64,000 nt of DNA from CAWHXG01 sp963833235 (GTDB lineage Bacteria; Pseudomonadota; Alphaproteobacteria; Rhodobacterales; Rhodobacteraceae): NCBI GenBank assembly GCA_963833235.1, contig CAWHXG010000004.1, positions 186,001 through 250,000 of the forward strand. The letters are read 5' to 3'. Below, one piece after another: positions 44,931 to 53,099 of this stretch. The position numbers and the translations under genes were made by a program. A model generated the notes under the pieces. That model ran no database searches and was not told where the DNA came from. It saw only the letters and a list, made by a program, of their open reading frames with translations. Every line of letters begins with the position of its first letter. Position 1 is the stretch's first letter.

Positions 44931-45482
44931 ATGAATACGCCGGCGCATCTGCTTCTGGGCACTGCGGCCTTCGCCCGGCCGGGCCAGCGGCGCATCACCG
45001 CGGCGGCCATGATTGGCGCGCTTCTGCCCGACCTGTCGCTTTATCTGCTGGTCGGGACCGCGTTGGCGATTGGCACATCGCCCGCCATCGTGTTTGGAGA
45101 GCTGTACTTCTCGCCCGAATGGCAACGGATCTTCGCCATCGACAATTCGACGATCCTCTGGGGGGGGCTGCTGGCACTTGGCCTGTGGCGCGAGCGCCCC
45201 GCCATCACCGCCTTCGCGGGAGCAGGGCTGCTGCATCTGCTCTGCGATCTGCCGCTGCACCACGACGACGGGCGAGCGCATTTCTGGCCGCTCACCGACT
45301 GGGTCTATGCCAGCCCGATCAGCTACTGGGACAGTGCGCGCCACGCCCGGTGGGTCGCCCCGGTAGAGGCGACGCTGGCGATGGCCGCAGCGCTCATCGT
45401 CTTTCGGCGCTTTGGAAGCTGGGGAATGCGCGCGGTCGTGATCGCGGTAGCGATGGCGGAGCTCTGGATCGTGCGGCAATGA
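44931..45482 (+). CDS. Membrane protein, YdjM/DUF457-like
   Basis: 183 residues with four or five hydrophobic segments. MNTPAHLLLGTAAFA, ALLPDLSLYLLVG and LLHLLCDLPLHHDDGRAHFWP give the His/Asp pattern of the predicted membrane-bound metal-dependent hydrolases of the YdjM/DUF457 group. In related genomes such proteins next to cobQ are sometimes labelled as cobalamin proteins by position only; I see no cobalamin-specific feature. Start codon only 14 bases from the divergent cobQ start. Confidence 0.75.
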   Translation: MNTPAHLLLGTAAFARPGQRRITAAAMIGALLPDLSLYLLVGTALAIGTSPAIVFGELYFSPEWQRIFAIDNSTILWGGLLALGLWRERPAITAFAGAGLLHLLCDLPLHHDDGRAHFWPLTDWVYASPISYWDSARHARWVAPVEATLAMAAALIVFRRFGSWGMRAVVIAVAMAELWIVRQ

Positions 45483-45525
45483 CTGGTGTTTTTCTGACAG
45501 CCGGACCCGCCTGCGGCCGCGCGCC

Positions 45526-45840
45526 TCAGGCGGCTTCGGCCTGCTGGCTGCGCCGCTCGCTTTCCTCGCGCGAGAGGGCCACGGAGGTCCGCACGCCCTT
45601 GCCGACGAATTCCATGAGGCCGTTAACCACCCGCTCGTTCGGATCGATCCCGGCACAGGACAGAACCTCGCGCCCGTCACGCGAACGCGCCCACCGGGCT
45701 ATCTGGTCGGGGCCATTGCCGTACTTCTTGTCGTCGGCGATCGCGTCGTCCAACGCGGCCAGAACGACCGCGGCGAACAGTTTCCGTGCCCGATTGCCCT
45801 GCTCGTGGTTGAACGCCGTGGCATCCACAAACTCGCCCAT
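45526..45840 (-). CDS. Small conserved protein (DUF6280-like)
   Basis: 104 residues, soluble, mostly helical. NHEQGNRARKLFAAVVLAAL is followed by DDAIADDKKYGNGPDQIARW, and the sequence ends with VGKGVRTSVALSREESER. It has the look of a highly conserved Rhodobacterales-specific protein that I believe corresponds to DUF6280; the role is unknown. The ATG at 45840 (MGEFVDATAF) is chosen over an upstream in-frame start. Divergent from efp. Confidence 0.78.
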   Translation of the reverse strand: MGEFVDATAFNHEQGNRARKLFAAVVLAALDDAIADDKKYGNGPDQIARWARSRDGREVLSCAGIDPNERVVNGLMEFVGKGVRTSVALSREESERRSQQAEAA

Positions 45841-45884
45841 GATAGATCCTTGTTCTTGCTCTTGCGTTAGCGGCAGAAGGCGCA

Positions 45885-45947
45885 ATATGCAGCCTTTGCA
45901 CCGATTCTGGTGACCTTTTCCTGCATATCACCTATGCGGTGTGTGCA
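45885..45947. promoter_or_regulatory. Inverted repeats between efp and the small conserved gene
   Basis: ATATGCAG (45885-45892) and CTGCATAT (45921-45928) form a perfect 8-bp inverted repeat 28 bases apart. An overlapping second element, TGCA-tat-CACC...GGTG-tg-TGCA, spans 45922-45947. The position between divergent genes suggests an operator, but no regulator is assigned. Confidence 0.35.
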
Positions 45948-45993
45948 TGGCCGATGGCTGAACCGGGGCGATATACCGCTGGTTCGCACGCGC

Positions 45994-46022
45994 TTGCCAC
46001 TCCAACATCGCCTCGATATAGG
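45994..46022 (+). promoter_or_regulatory. Promoter of efp
   Basis: TTGCCA at 45994-45999, 17 bases, TATAGG at 46017-46022. Predicted start near 46029, leaving a 33-base leader. Confidence 0.55.
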
Positions 46023-46061
46023 TTCGCGACACTCCCAATCAACCAGTCAGGTAACACCCGG

Positions 46062-46625
46062 ATGCCCAAGATCAACGGCAACGAAATCCGCCCCGGCAAC
46101 GTTTTGGAGCATAATGGCGGACTTTGGGCGGCCGTTAAGGTTGACCATGTGAAGCCCGGCAAGGGCGGAGCGTTTGCCCAGGTCGAACTCCGGAATCTTC
46201 GTAACGGCTCAAAGCTTAACGAGCGGTTTAGATCCGCCGACAAGGTCGAAAAGGTGCGGCTCGAGCAGAAGGACCAGCAGTTTCTCTATGAAAGCGACGG
46301 AATGCTGGTGGTCATGGATAGCGAAACCTACGAGCAGATCGAGTTGCCGGCCGCTATCCTTGGCGAGCGGCGGCCCTTTCTGCAGGACGGGATGACCGTC
46401 ACGATCGAATACTATGAGGCCGAGGCGCTGAGTGCGTCACTGCCGCAGAAGGTCGTCTGCAAGGTGATCGAGACGGAACCTGTCGTGAAGGGCCAGACGG
46501 CCGCCAACAGCTTCAAGCCGGCGATCCTCGACAATGGCGTGAAGGTGATGGTGCCGCCCTTCGTGGGGCAGGACGAGGACATCGTGGTGAACACCGAGAC
46601 GATGGACTATTCCGAGCGGGCCTGA
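46062..46625 (+). CDS. efp: Translation elongation factor P
   Basis: 187 residues, three beta-barrel domains. EF-P binds between the P and E sites to rescue ribosomes stalled at polyproline. The tip loop HVKPGKGGAFAQVELRN holds Lys34, the residue lysylated by EpmA in species that have it. The C-terminal KVMVPPFVGQDEDIVVNTET is diagnostic. The ATG at 46062 gives the standard MPKINGNEIRPG. Its 3' end overlaps the convergent ygfZ by 19 bases. Confidence 0.98.
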   Translation: MPKINGNEIRPGNVLEHNGGLWAAVKVDHVKPGKGGAFAQVELRNLRNGSKLNERFRSADKVEKVRLEQKDQQFLYESDGMLVVMDSETYEQIELPAAILGERRPFLQDGMTVTIEYYEAEALSASLPQKVVCKVIETEPVVKGQTAANSFKPAILDNGVKVMVPPFVGQDEDIVVNTETMDYSERA

Positions 46626-47383
46626 CCCAACCAACCGACCTTCGCCTCTCCGGCCCGCATGTCGGGACCGGCCCGATCGAAGCGCAGATGTGCCAGCGCC
46701 GCGCCGTTCGACTGGGTGAATAGCGTGCCCACCGTCTTGCCGGCGGCGGCGATGGCGGTGCCCACGGGCGCCGCCCCCTCGACGGTGACGCGTGCCAAGC
46801 CCTTGCGCAGCTCTGTCTTGTGCTTCATCCGTGCCGTCACCTCCTGGCCGACATAGCATCCCTTGCGGAAGTCGACGCCGTGCAACCGTTCGAAGCCTGC
46901 TTCGAGGATGTAGGTTTCGTCGGGGATCAGCTCGATCCCGCTCGCCGGAATGGCGTGGGCCACGCGCAGCGCATCCCAATCCACCGGGTCCGAGGGCGGC
47001 GCGGGCGCCTCGGCATACCGGCGCCAGCCCATCGCGGGATCCCGCGGATCGGCATGGGCATCCTTCGGGCAGGGGCCGAGGCCGCGCTGCACGCAGAGGT
47101 CCGCCGGCACGATCCGAACGTCGGCACGCAGGCGATACATAGTCAGGCGCTGTAGCAGGGCGGGCGCCAGCGCGGCATCCACATCGAGCAGGATCGCCAC
47201 GCCGTCGGGATCGTCCACCAGGAAGAAATCGGCCAGGTACTTGCCCTGGGGGTTGAGGAGTGCCGCGTAGATCGGCCCCGCCGAGAGCCGCGCAAGGTCG
47301 TTCGTCACCAGCCCCTGAAGGAACTCCAGCCGGTCGCCGCCGGTCGCGCGCAGGACCTCGCGGGCCACTTCCGTGTTCGTCAT
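46607..47383 (-). CDS. ygfZ: YgfZ/GcvT domain protein (Fe-S cluster assembly)
   Basis: 258 residues. Folate-binding protein related to GcvT that helps repair or assemble Fe-S clusters. The signature KGCYVGQEVTARMKHK is intact (family KGCYxGQE), with FLQGLVTNDLARL near the start. The ATG at 47383 has GGAGAA five bases upstream; an ATG four codons earlier (47395) is possible. Tail-to-tail overlap of 19 bases with efp. Confidence 0.93.
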   Translation of the reverse strand: MTNTEVAREVLRATGGDRLEFLQGLVTNDLARLSAGPIYAALLNPQGKYLADFFLVDDPDGVAILLDVDAALAPALLQRLTMYRLRADVRIVPADLCVQRGLGPCPKDAHADPRDPAMGWRRYAEAPAPPSDPVDWDALRVAHAIPASGIELIPDETYILEAGFERLHGVDFRKGCYVGQEVTARMKHKTELRKGLARVTVEGAAPVGTAIAAAGKTVGTLFTQSNGAALAHLRFDRAGPDMRAGEAKVGWLGQARSE

Positions 47384-47445
47384 CGCGTTCTCCATGGATG
47401 GCAGGTAGGCGCCCGGCGGCCGACGCGCAACGCCCGGGCGGCCGT

Positions 47446-49220
47446 TCAGGCGGGCTCGTCCACGTCGCGGAACTGCGCGCGGTAAAGTGTGCCGTAGGTG
47501 CCCGCCCGGGCGAGCAGCGCATCATGGGTGCCCGCCTCGATCACCCGGCCGCGGTCCATGACGACGATCTTGTCGGCGTTCCGCACCGTCGAGAGGCGAT
47601 GCGCGATGACCAGCGTCGTGCGCCCCTCGGTCAGCCTGTCGAGTGCGGCCTGCACCACGGCTTCCGACCGGGTATCGAGCGCCGATGTCGCCTCGTCGAG
47701 CAACAGCACCGGCGTGTCGCGCAGAAGGGCCCGGGCGATCGCCACGCGCTGCCGCTGGCCGCCGGAGAGGTTCGAGCCGCGCGGACCCACCGGGCTGTCT
47801 GCGCCCTCCGGCAGCTGATCGAGGAAGTCGAGGACGTGCGCGGCCTCGAGGACCTCAGTCAGGCGCGCCTCGGGCACGTCGCGGCGGCCGAGCAGAACGT
47901 TCTCGCGCAGCGTCTCGTCGAACAACAGCGCGTCCTGCGTCACGACCGAGAAGAGGCCCCGCAACTCGCCGAGCTCGATCTCCCGCGTCGGCGTGCCGCC
48001 GAGCCGCACCTCGCCCGACTGGGGGTCGATCAGCCGGGTGAGCACGTTGAAGATGGTGCTCTTGCCGGCACCCGAGGCACCCACCAATGCCGTCGTCTTG
48101 CCGGCCTCTGCCACGAAGCTGACGCCCTGCAGCACGGGCAGATCGTCGTAGGCCGCGCGCACCTCGTCGAACTCGACCTGCGGCCGGGCGGCGTCGGCCG
48201 GGCGCGGGGCGGCCGGAGTGCGGATGCTCGGCGAGGTCTCGAAGAGGTTCTGCACCCTCTCCAGGCTCGCGGCCGCCGTCTGCCAGCCGCCGCCCAGGGC
48301 GGCGAGGCGGCGCAGCGGCTCGAAGGCCAGGGTCATCGCGGTGAAGAAGCTCATGAACTCGCCGATGGTCTTCTCGCCGCGGATGATCTCGCCGCCGCCG
48401 TAGTAGAGCACCGCCACGAACCCCAGGCCCGCCATGATGTCGACAAGCCCCGGGATGGCCGCGCGCCCGACATTCGAACGCAGCGCCAGATCGACGGACC
48501 GGGCCTGCAGTCCGTCGTAGCGGCCGGCCTGATACGCCTCCAACGCGTTCAGCTTGATCTGGTCTATGCCGTGGAACACCTCGTCGAGCCGTGTGGTGAC
48601 CTGGCCCGCCACCTCGCGGCTCTCGCGCGCCGTGGATCGCACGAAGCGTTGCGCCGCGAGGACTGGCAGGATCGCCATCGGCACGCCGATCAGCGCCACC
48701 GCCGTCCACCGCCAATCGACCGAGATGGCCACCGTCATCAACGCGATCAGCGCCACGAAATCGCGCCCCGCGCCCGAGATCAGCGCCCGCCAGACCATCG
48801 TGATGCCTTCCACGTCGCCCTGGATGCGCGCCATCAGGTGGCCGGGCGGATGGGTCGCGTGGAACGTGGTGTCCAGCTGCATCACGTGGTTCAGAAGATC
48901 GCTGCGGATATTGGCGATGGATTTCTGCCCGACATAGGTCAGCAGGACTTTCTGCCCCATGCTCGTCACGGCGCGGGTGAGGAAGATGGCGAAGATCGCC
49001 AGAGCGACCCACTGCATCGCCCCGCGGTTTCCCGCGACGAAGACCTGGTCGAACATCGGCTGCAGCATGTAGCTGAGGAAACCCAGGGTGCTGCCCTCGA
49101 TCGTCATCAGGATCAGCGCGCCGCCCATCCAGCGGGAGTAGCGGCGCAGGTAGGTGCGCCAGAGCCAGACGAAAAGCGGCCATCCCTTGGCGATGGGAAT
49201 CTGGCGCGGCGGCGGCTCAT
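47446..49220 (-). CDS. ABC exporter, fused membrane and ATPase domains (MsbA-like), probable frameshift near the start
   Basis: Half-transporter with an N-terminal six-helix exporter domain and a C-terminal ATPase: Walker A GASGAGKST, Q-loop VVTQDALLF, signature LSGGQRQR, Walker B VLLLDEATSALD, H-loop IAHRLSTV. An ATG at 49128 gives 560 residues but cuts off family-like sequence upstream (WPLFVWLWRTYLRRYSRW). The likely true start is the ATG at 49220, which overlaps the phosphatase stop (ATGA), but it is one base out of frame with the rest. A one-base loss in the GC-rich run at about 49203-49215 would explain this. Substrate unknown; lipid A or peptides are possible. Confidence 0.88.
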
Positions 49221-49897
49221 CGCGCCTGGGCCCTGAAGCTTGCCGTCAGGGCAGCATGGTCGTAGCGCGTGGCGATCCAGGTCTCCAGCGGGATCGGCGC
49301 CACCGCGGCATCGGCCTCGTAGACGTCGAAGACGTGATCGAGGATGCCGGTATCGGTGCCGCTCAGATGCAGGTAGCGCCAGTGCAGATGCCGCCGCGCC
49401 TCGGCGATGGGCCGCCCTTCGACGATCGCGAGATAGAGAACGGAGGCGAAGCCGGCCCTGTCCGATCCCGATTTGCAGTGCAGCACGAAGGGTTTGGGTG
49501 TGGCGCGCAGCAGCGCGATCAACGCGATCAACTCCTCGCGCGGTACCAGCTTCCGGGCGCTCAGCGTGATGTCGTGAAGACCGAGGCCAAGGCGGGCGCA
49601 GGCCTCGGCTTCGAAGAGGTAGGGGCTGTTGCGCCCCGGACCGCGCAGGTTGACGACGTTGCGGATGCCCATCGCGTGGTAGCGCTGCAGCCGGCGGGGC
49701 GAGGGCTGGTTGGAGCGCCAGACGCCGGGCGCGATCTCCTCGAGGTTCCACCATAGTCCGCGCAGGATCGCATGGTCCAGCAACTGGAAGTGCAGCCAGG
49801 CCCGCCGCCGGGCCGCGGGGGTCGAGATGTCGCGCCCATAGCGGCGGCGCAATCCGTGCTCGATCTCGCGGAACCGGGATTTGATGAGGCTCGGCAT
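49217..49897 (-). CDS. Dual-specificity/tyrosine phosphatase-family protein
   Basis: 226 residues. The cysteine phosphatase loop is FVLHCKSGSDRAGFASVLY (HCx5R, Cys and Arg in place). The preceding WRSNQPSPRRLQRYHAMGIR and NVVNLRG match the bacterial DSP/PTP group whose members sit beside surface-polysaccharide or membrane genes. Charged basic N-terminus, no signal peptide. It overlaps the ABC exporter start by four bases, so the two are probably co-expressed. Confidence 0.88.
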   Translation of the reverse strand: MPSLIKSRFREIEHGLRRRYGRDISTPAARRRAWLHFQLLDHAILRGLWWNLEEIAPGVWRSNQPSPRRLQRYHAMGIRNVVNLRGPGRNSPYLFEAEACARLGLGLHDITLSARKLVPREELIALIALLRATPKPFVLHCKSGSDRAGFASVLYLAIVEGRPIAEARRHLHWRYLHLSGTDTGILDHVFDVYEADAAVAPIPLETWIATRYDHAALTASFRAQAR

Positions 49898-49962
49898 GAG
49901 GTTGGCGGATCTTCCTGGCTTGGGCGGGCGGGCGGGCGCGGCCCTGGGCCCGTCTCGGCACG

Positions 49963-49980
49963 TCCCGCCTTCGGGCGGGA
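49963..49980. other. Hairpin with TTCG tetraloop
   Basis: 7-bp perfect stem TCCCGCC/GGCGGGA closed by TTCG, an extra-stable RNA loop, in the leader region of the phosphatase gene and upstream of the aminotransferase promoter. There is no T-run on either side, so it is not a clear terminator. Confidence 0.4.
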
Positions 49981-50061
49981 GGCCGCCCCTTCCGTGACCT
50001 GCCAGATACCCCCTGGCCCGCAGGCAATCAAGGCGGGCGGGGGCGTGGGCACGCCGGCTGT

Positions 50062-50090
50062 TTGACCCCTGTTGCGGATCGGCCTAGGTC
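50062..50090 (+). promoter_or_regulatory. Promoter of the aminotransferase gene
   Basis: TTGACC at 50062-50067, 17 bases, TAGGTC at 50085-50090. Predicted start near 50097, 29 bases before the ATG. Confidence 0.6.
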
Positions 50091-50125
50091 GGCTCAGTCA
50101 CTGGCCTGAAAGGTGCCCCTCCCCC

Positions 50126-51326
50126 ATGTCACTCAACCACGGTCGCCAGTATCTCGCCATCCCCGGCCCCTCGGTCATTCCCGACAGGGTGTTGCAGGCC
50201 ATGCACCGCCCGGCGCCGAACATCTATGCCGGCGAGATCGTCGACATGACCCGCGGCATCGTCGCCGACCTCAAGACCGTCGCGCGTACCTCCGGGGAGG
50301 TGGCGATCTACATCGGCAACGGCCATGCCGGCTGGGAGGCCGCGCTGAGCAACGTGATCCGCCGCGGCGACCGGATGCTGGTGCTGGGCACCGGCCATTT
50401 CGGCCCGGCCTGGGGGCAGATGGCCGCGCAGATGGGCGCCAAGACGGAGCTGCTCGATTTCGGGCGGCGCGCGGCGGTCGATCTGGCGAAGGTGGCCGAG
50501 GTCCTGCAGGCCGACACCAAGCACGAGATCACCGCGATCCTTGCGGTGCAGGTGGATACGGCGACCTCCGTGAAGAACGATATCAAGGGGTTGCGCAGAG
50601 TGCTTGACGAGGCTGGGCACCCGGCGCTGCTGATGGCCGATTGCATCGCCTGCCTCGCCTGCGACGCGTTCCACATGGACGACTGGGGCGTCGACGTGAT
50701 GGTCTCGGGTTGTCAGAAGGGCCTGATGACCCCGCCGGGCCTCGCCTTCGTGTGGTTCAACGCGCGGGCCGAGGCGGTGCGGCAGCGGGCGAACGCGGTC
50801 ACGAGCTACTGGGACTGGGAGCCCCGCGCCCGGCCGGATCAGTTCTACCAGCATTTCTGCGGCACCTCGCCCACCCATCATCTTCTACGCCCTGCGGGAG
50901 GCCATGCAGATGCTGCTGCGCGAGGAAGGGCTGGAGGCAGCCTGGGCGCGCCACGCCATGCTGGCCCGGGCCGTCTGGGCGGCGTTCGAGGCCTGGGGGG
51001 CCGAGGGGCCGCTGCAGATGAACATCGCCGATCCGGCGGAGCGCAGCAACGCGGTGACCGCGCTCACCATCGGCGCGCCCCATGGCACGGCCTTGCGGGA
51101 CTGGGTCTTCGAAAAGGCCGGGCTCACCCTCGGCATCGGCGTGGGCATGGCGACGCAAGGCGATCCGCATTCCGACGGGTTCTTCCGCCTCGGCCATATG
51201 GGGCATGTGAACGCCCATATGATCCTCGGTGCGCTCGGCGCAATCCAGGCTGGCTTGACGGCGCTGGACATTCCCCACGGGAAGGGCGGGCTCGATGCGG
51301 CCGCGGCGGTCTGCGCCGAGGCCTGA
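50126..51326 (+). pseudogene. Class V aminotransferase (alanine/serine-glyoxylate type), frameshifted as sequenced
   Basis: PLP aminotransferase of the SGAT/AGT family. HGRQYLAIPGPSVIPDRVLQAM at the start, GHFGPAWGQMAAQMG, and MVSGCQKGLMTPPGLAFV with the PLP lysine are typical. After GTSPTHHL the frame shifts; the remainder (YALREAMQMLLREEG onward, to DAAAAVCAEA) follows in another frame. Deleting one T from TCTTCT at 50881-50886 restores a 399-residue protein. Members convert glyoxylate to glycine using serine or alanine, or act on aspartate/taurine relatives; exact specificity is open. Its own promoter is upstream. Confidence 0.9.
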
Positions 51327-51349
51327 GGCGAAAGGCCCGGGCGGCTCGT

Positions 51350-52480
51350 TCAGCCCCTCGCGGCCTTCAGGGCCTCGGGCAGGGCGGCGGCGAAGGTCTC
51401 CATATCCTCCGGCGGGCCGGCGGAGACCCGAATGCAGCGATCTTGCGGCCGGACGAACGGCATGCGGACGAACACCCCCCGCCGCCCCAGCTCGCGCACG
51501 AGCCGCCGCGAGAGGGCGCCATCGCCGCCGCAATCGATGGCAACGAAGTTCGCGGCCGAGGGCAGCGGCACCAGCCCGTTGTCTTCGGCGATCCGCCCGA
51601 TCGTTCGGCGGGAGGCGGCGATTTGCTCGACGACGGCGGCGAGGTATTCAGGATCGCGCAACGCCGCGAGCGCCGCCACTTGCGAAAGGCGACCGACGCC
51701 GAAATGATTGCGCACCCGGTTGAAGACCGCGATCGTCTCGGCTGCCCCGATGGCATAGCCGATCCGCAGGCCGGCCAATCCGTAAGCCTTCGAAAACGTG
51801 CGCAGGCGGATCATCCGCAGGTCGTCTTCGTCAAAGGGCGGGGCGGTTCCGGACGGCGCCATATCCACGTAGGCTTCATCGAGAACCAGCAGGCAGTCCG
51901 GCGGCAGCGCGTCGCGGAAGGCAAGCACGCGTTCGGCGGGATGCACCGTACCCATCGGATTGTCGGGATTGGCCATGTAGACCATCTTCGCCTGCATGCG
52001 CCGCGCGGCGGCCGCCAGCCCGTCGGGATCCTCCATGTCGCCACGGTAGGAGACCAGCGTGAGCGCGCCGCCCTGCGCCTGCACGTGATAGGCGAAGGTC
52101 GGGTAGGCGCCTGACGAGGTGACCACAGGATCCCCCGGCGCCACCAGCAGGCGGCACAGCGTGCCCAGCAGCCCGTCGATCCCCTCGCCCAGAACCACGT
52201 TCTCGATCTCGGTCTCGTGCAGGTCGGCGATGGCGGCGCGGAGTTCGTATCCCTCGGGATCGCCATATTTCCAAGCTTCGGAAGCCGCCTGCGTCATCGC
52301 CGCGATCACAGACGGGGCAGGCCCGAACCCCGATTTGTTCGCGCCCAGCCGGGCGGCGAACGACCGGCGGGCGGCGCGTTCCTGCGTTTCGGGTCCGACG
52401 AACGGCACGCTGGAGGGCAGGCCCGCCACGGTCTTGGTGAACCGCGGGCCTGCAGGCGAATTTGTCAGGTCGTCGGGCAT
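51350..52480 (-). CDS. Class I/II PLP aminotransferase (HisC-like)
   Basis: 376 residues. Fold type I aminotransferase: NKSGFGPAPSVIAAM and YGDPEGYELRAAIA near the N-terminus, ANPDNPMGT (Asn), LLVLDEAYVDM (Asp/Tyr) and the PLP lysine in RTFSKAYGLAGLRIGYA. It most resembles histidinol-phosphate aminotransferase, but such stand-alone copies outside his operons often act on phenylalanine/tyrosine or other amino acids. Converges with the class V aminotransferase, 23 bases apart. Confidence 0.88.
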   Translation of the reverse strand: MPDDLTNSPAGPRFTKTVAGLPSSVPFVGPETQERAARRSFAARLGANKSGFGPAPSVIAAMTQAASEAWKYGDPEGYELRAAIADLHETEIENVVLGEGIDGLLGTLCRLLVAPGDPVVTSSGAYPTFAYHVQAQGGALTLVSYRGDMEDPDGLAAAARRMQAKMVYMANPDNPMGTVHPAERVLAFRDALPPDCLLVLDEAYVDMAPSGTAPPFDEDDLRMIRLRTFSKAYGLAGLRIGYAIGAAETIAVFNRVRNHFGVGRLSQVAALAALRDPEYLAAVVEQIAASRRTIGRIAEDNGLVPLPSAANFVAIDCGGDGALSRRLVRELGRRGVFVRMPFVRPQDRCIRVSAGPPEDMETFAAALPEALKAARG

Positions 52481-52508
52481 CCCGGCTCCTTGGCTCCCGG
52501 CTATCGTA

Positions 52509-53099
52509 TCAGCGGGAGCGTTCCGGCCCCTCTGCCACGGCTTTCCTTAATTCCGGGTGCATCACCCAGACGAAGTCGCCGCTTTCGCGCGCCTCTCCCG
52601 TGCTTGCCAGGATGCCTATGGCAGGGTCGGCATCGGGCGCGGCGGGTTTGCCGGGCAGGTCGCACTCGGCCGCCTCGGCGACCGCGCGCCCCAGCAGGCT
52701 ATAGCGCTTGGCGGCGGAGGCCTCGCTGGCGTAATCCGCCGCGGTGGCCAGCTCGCCGCCCGTCAGGCCGGCCTCCCCGGCCGCAGCATGGGCGCGCAGC
52801 ATCGCCAGCTGACCCGCGCGGGGCTTGACCACCGACAGCGCGTTGGCGAATTCGGCCTCCGTCGGCACGTTGAAATCCAGCGCCTCGTCGTGGCGGCGGT
52901 CCTTGCGGGTCTGCGCGTCGGACGAGTCAAGCTTTTGTTTCAGCTCGTCAATCGCCACCTCGATGCTCTTTCCGGTCGCCTCGGCAATGGTGCCGGGGGC
53001 GCCGCCGATCAGGAACGCGCGCGCGGTTGGAACCTTGTTCAGGACCGCGGCGCGCAGGGTATAGCGGCCGAAGGTCTCGACGTGCGGCTTGTTGATCAT
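52509..53099 (-). CDS. Hypothetical protein coupled to valS
   Basis: 196 residues, soluble, mixed helical. No family recognised. Visible features: MINKPHVETFGRYTLRAAVL, a Gly-rich GGAPGTIAEATGKSIEVAIDE, a Lys/Asp-rich helix (KQKLDSSDAQTRKDRRHDEA) and an Ala-rich C-terminal half ending in DFVWVMHPELRKA. The start overlaps the valS stop by four bases (ATGA), so its translation depends on valS. Composition matches its neighbours. Real gene by position and codon pattern; function unknown. Confidence 0.7.
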   Translation of the reverse strand: MINKPHVETFGRYTLRAAVLNKVPTARAFLIGGAPGTIAEATGKSIEVAIDELKQKLDSSDAQTRKDRRHDEALDFNVPTEAEFANALSVVKPRAGQLAMLRAHAAAGEAGLTGGELATAADYASEASAAKRYSLLGRAVAEAAECDLPGKPAAPDADPAIGILASTGEARESGDFVWVMHPELRKAVAEGPERSR

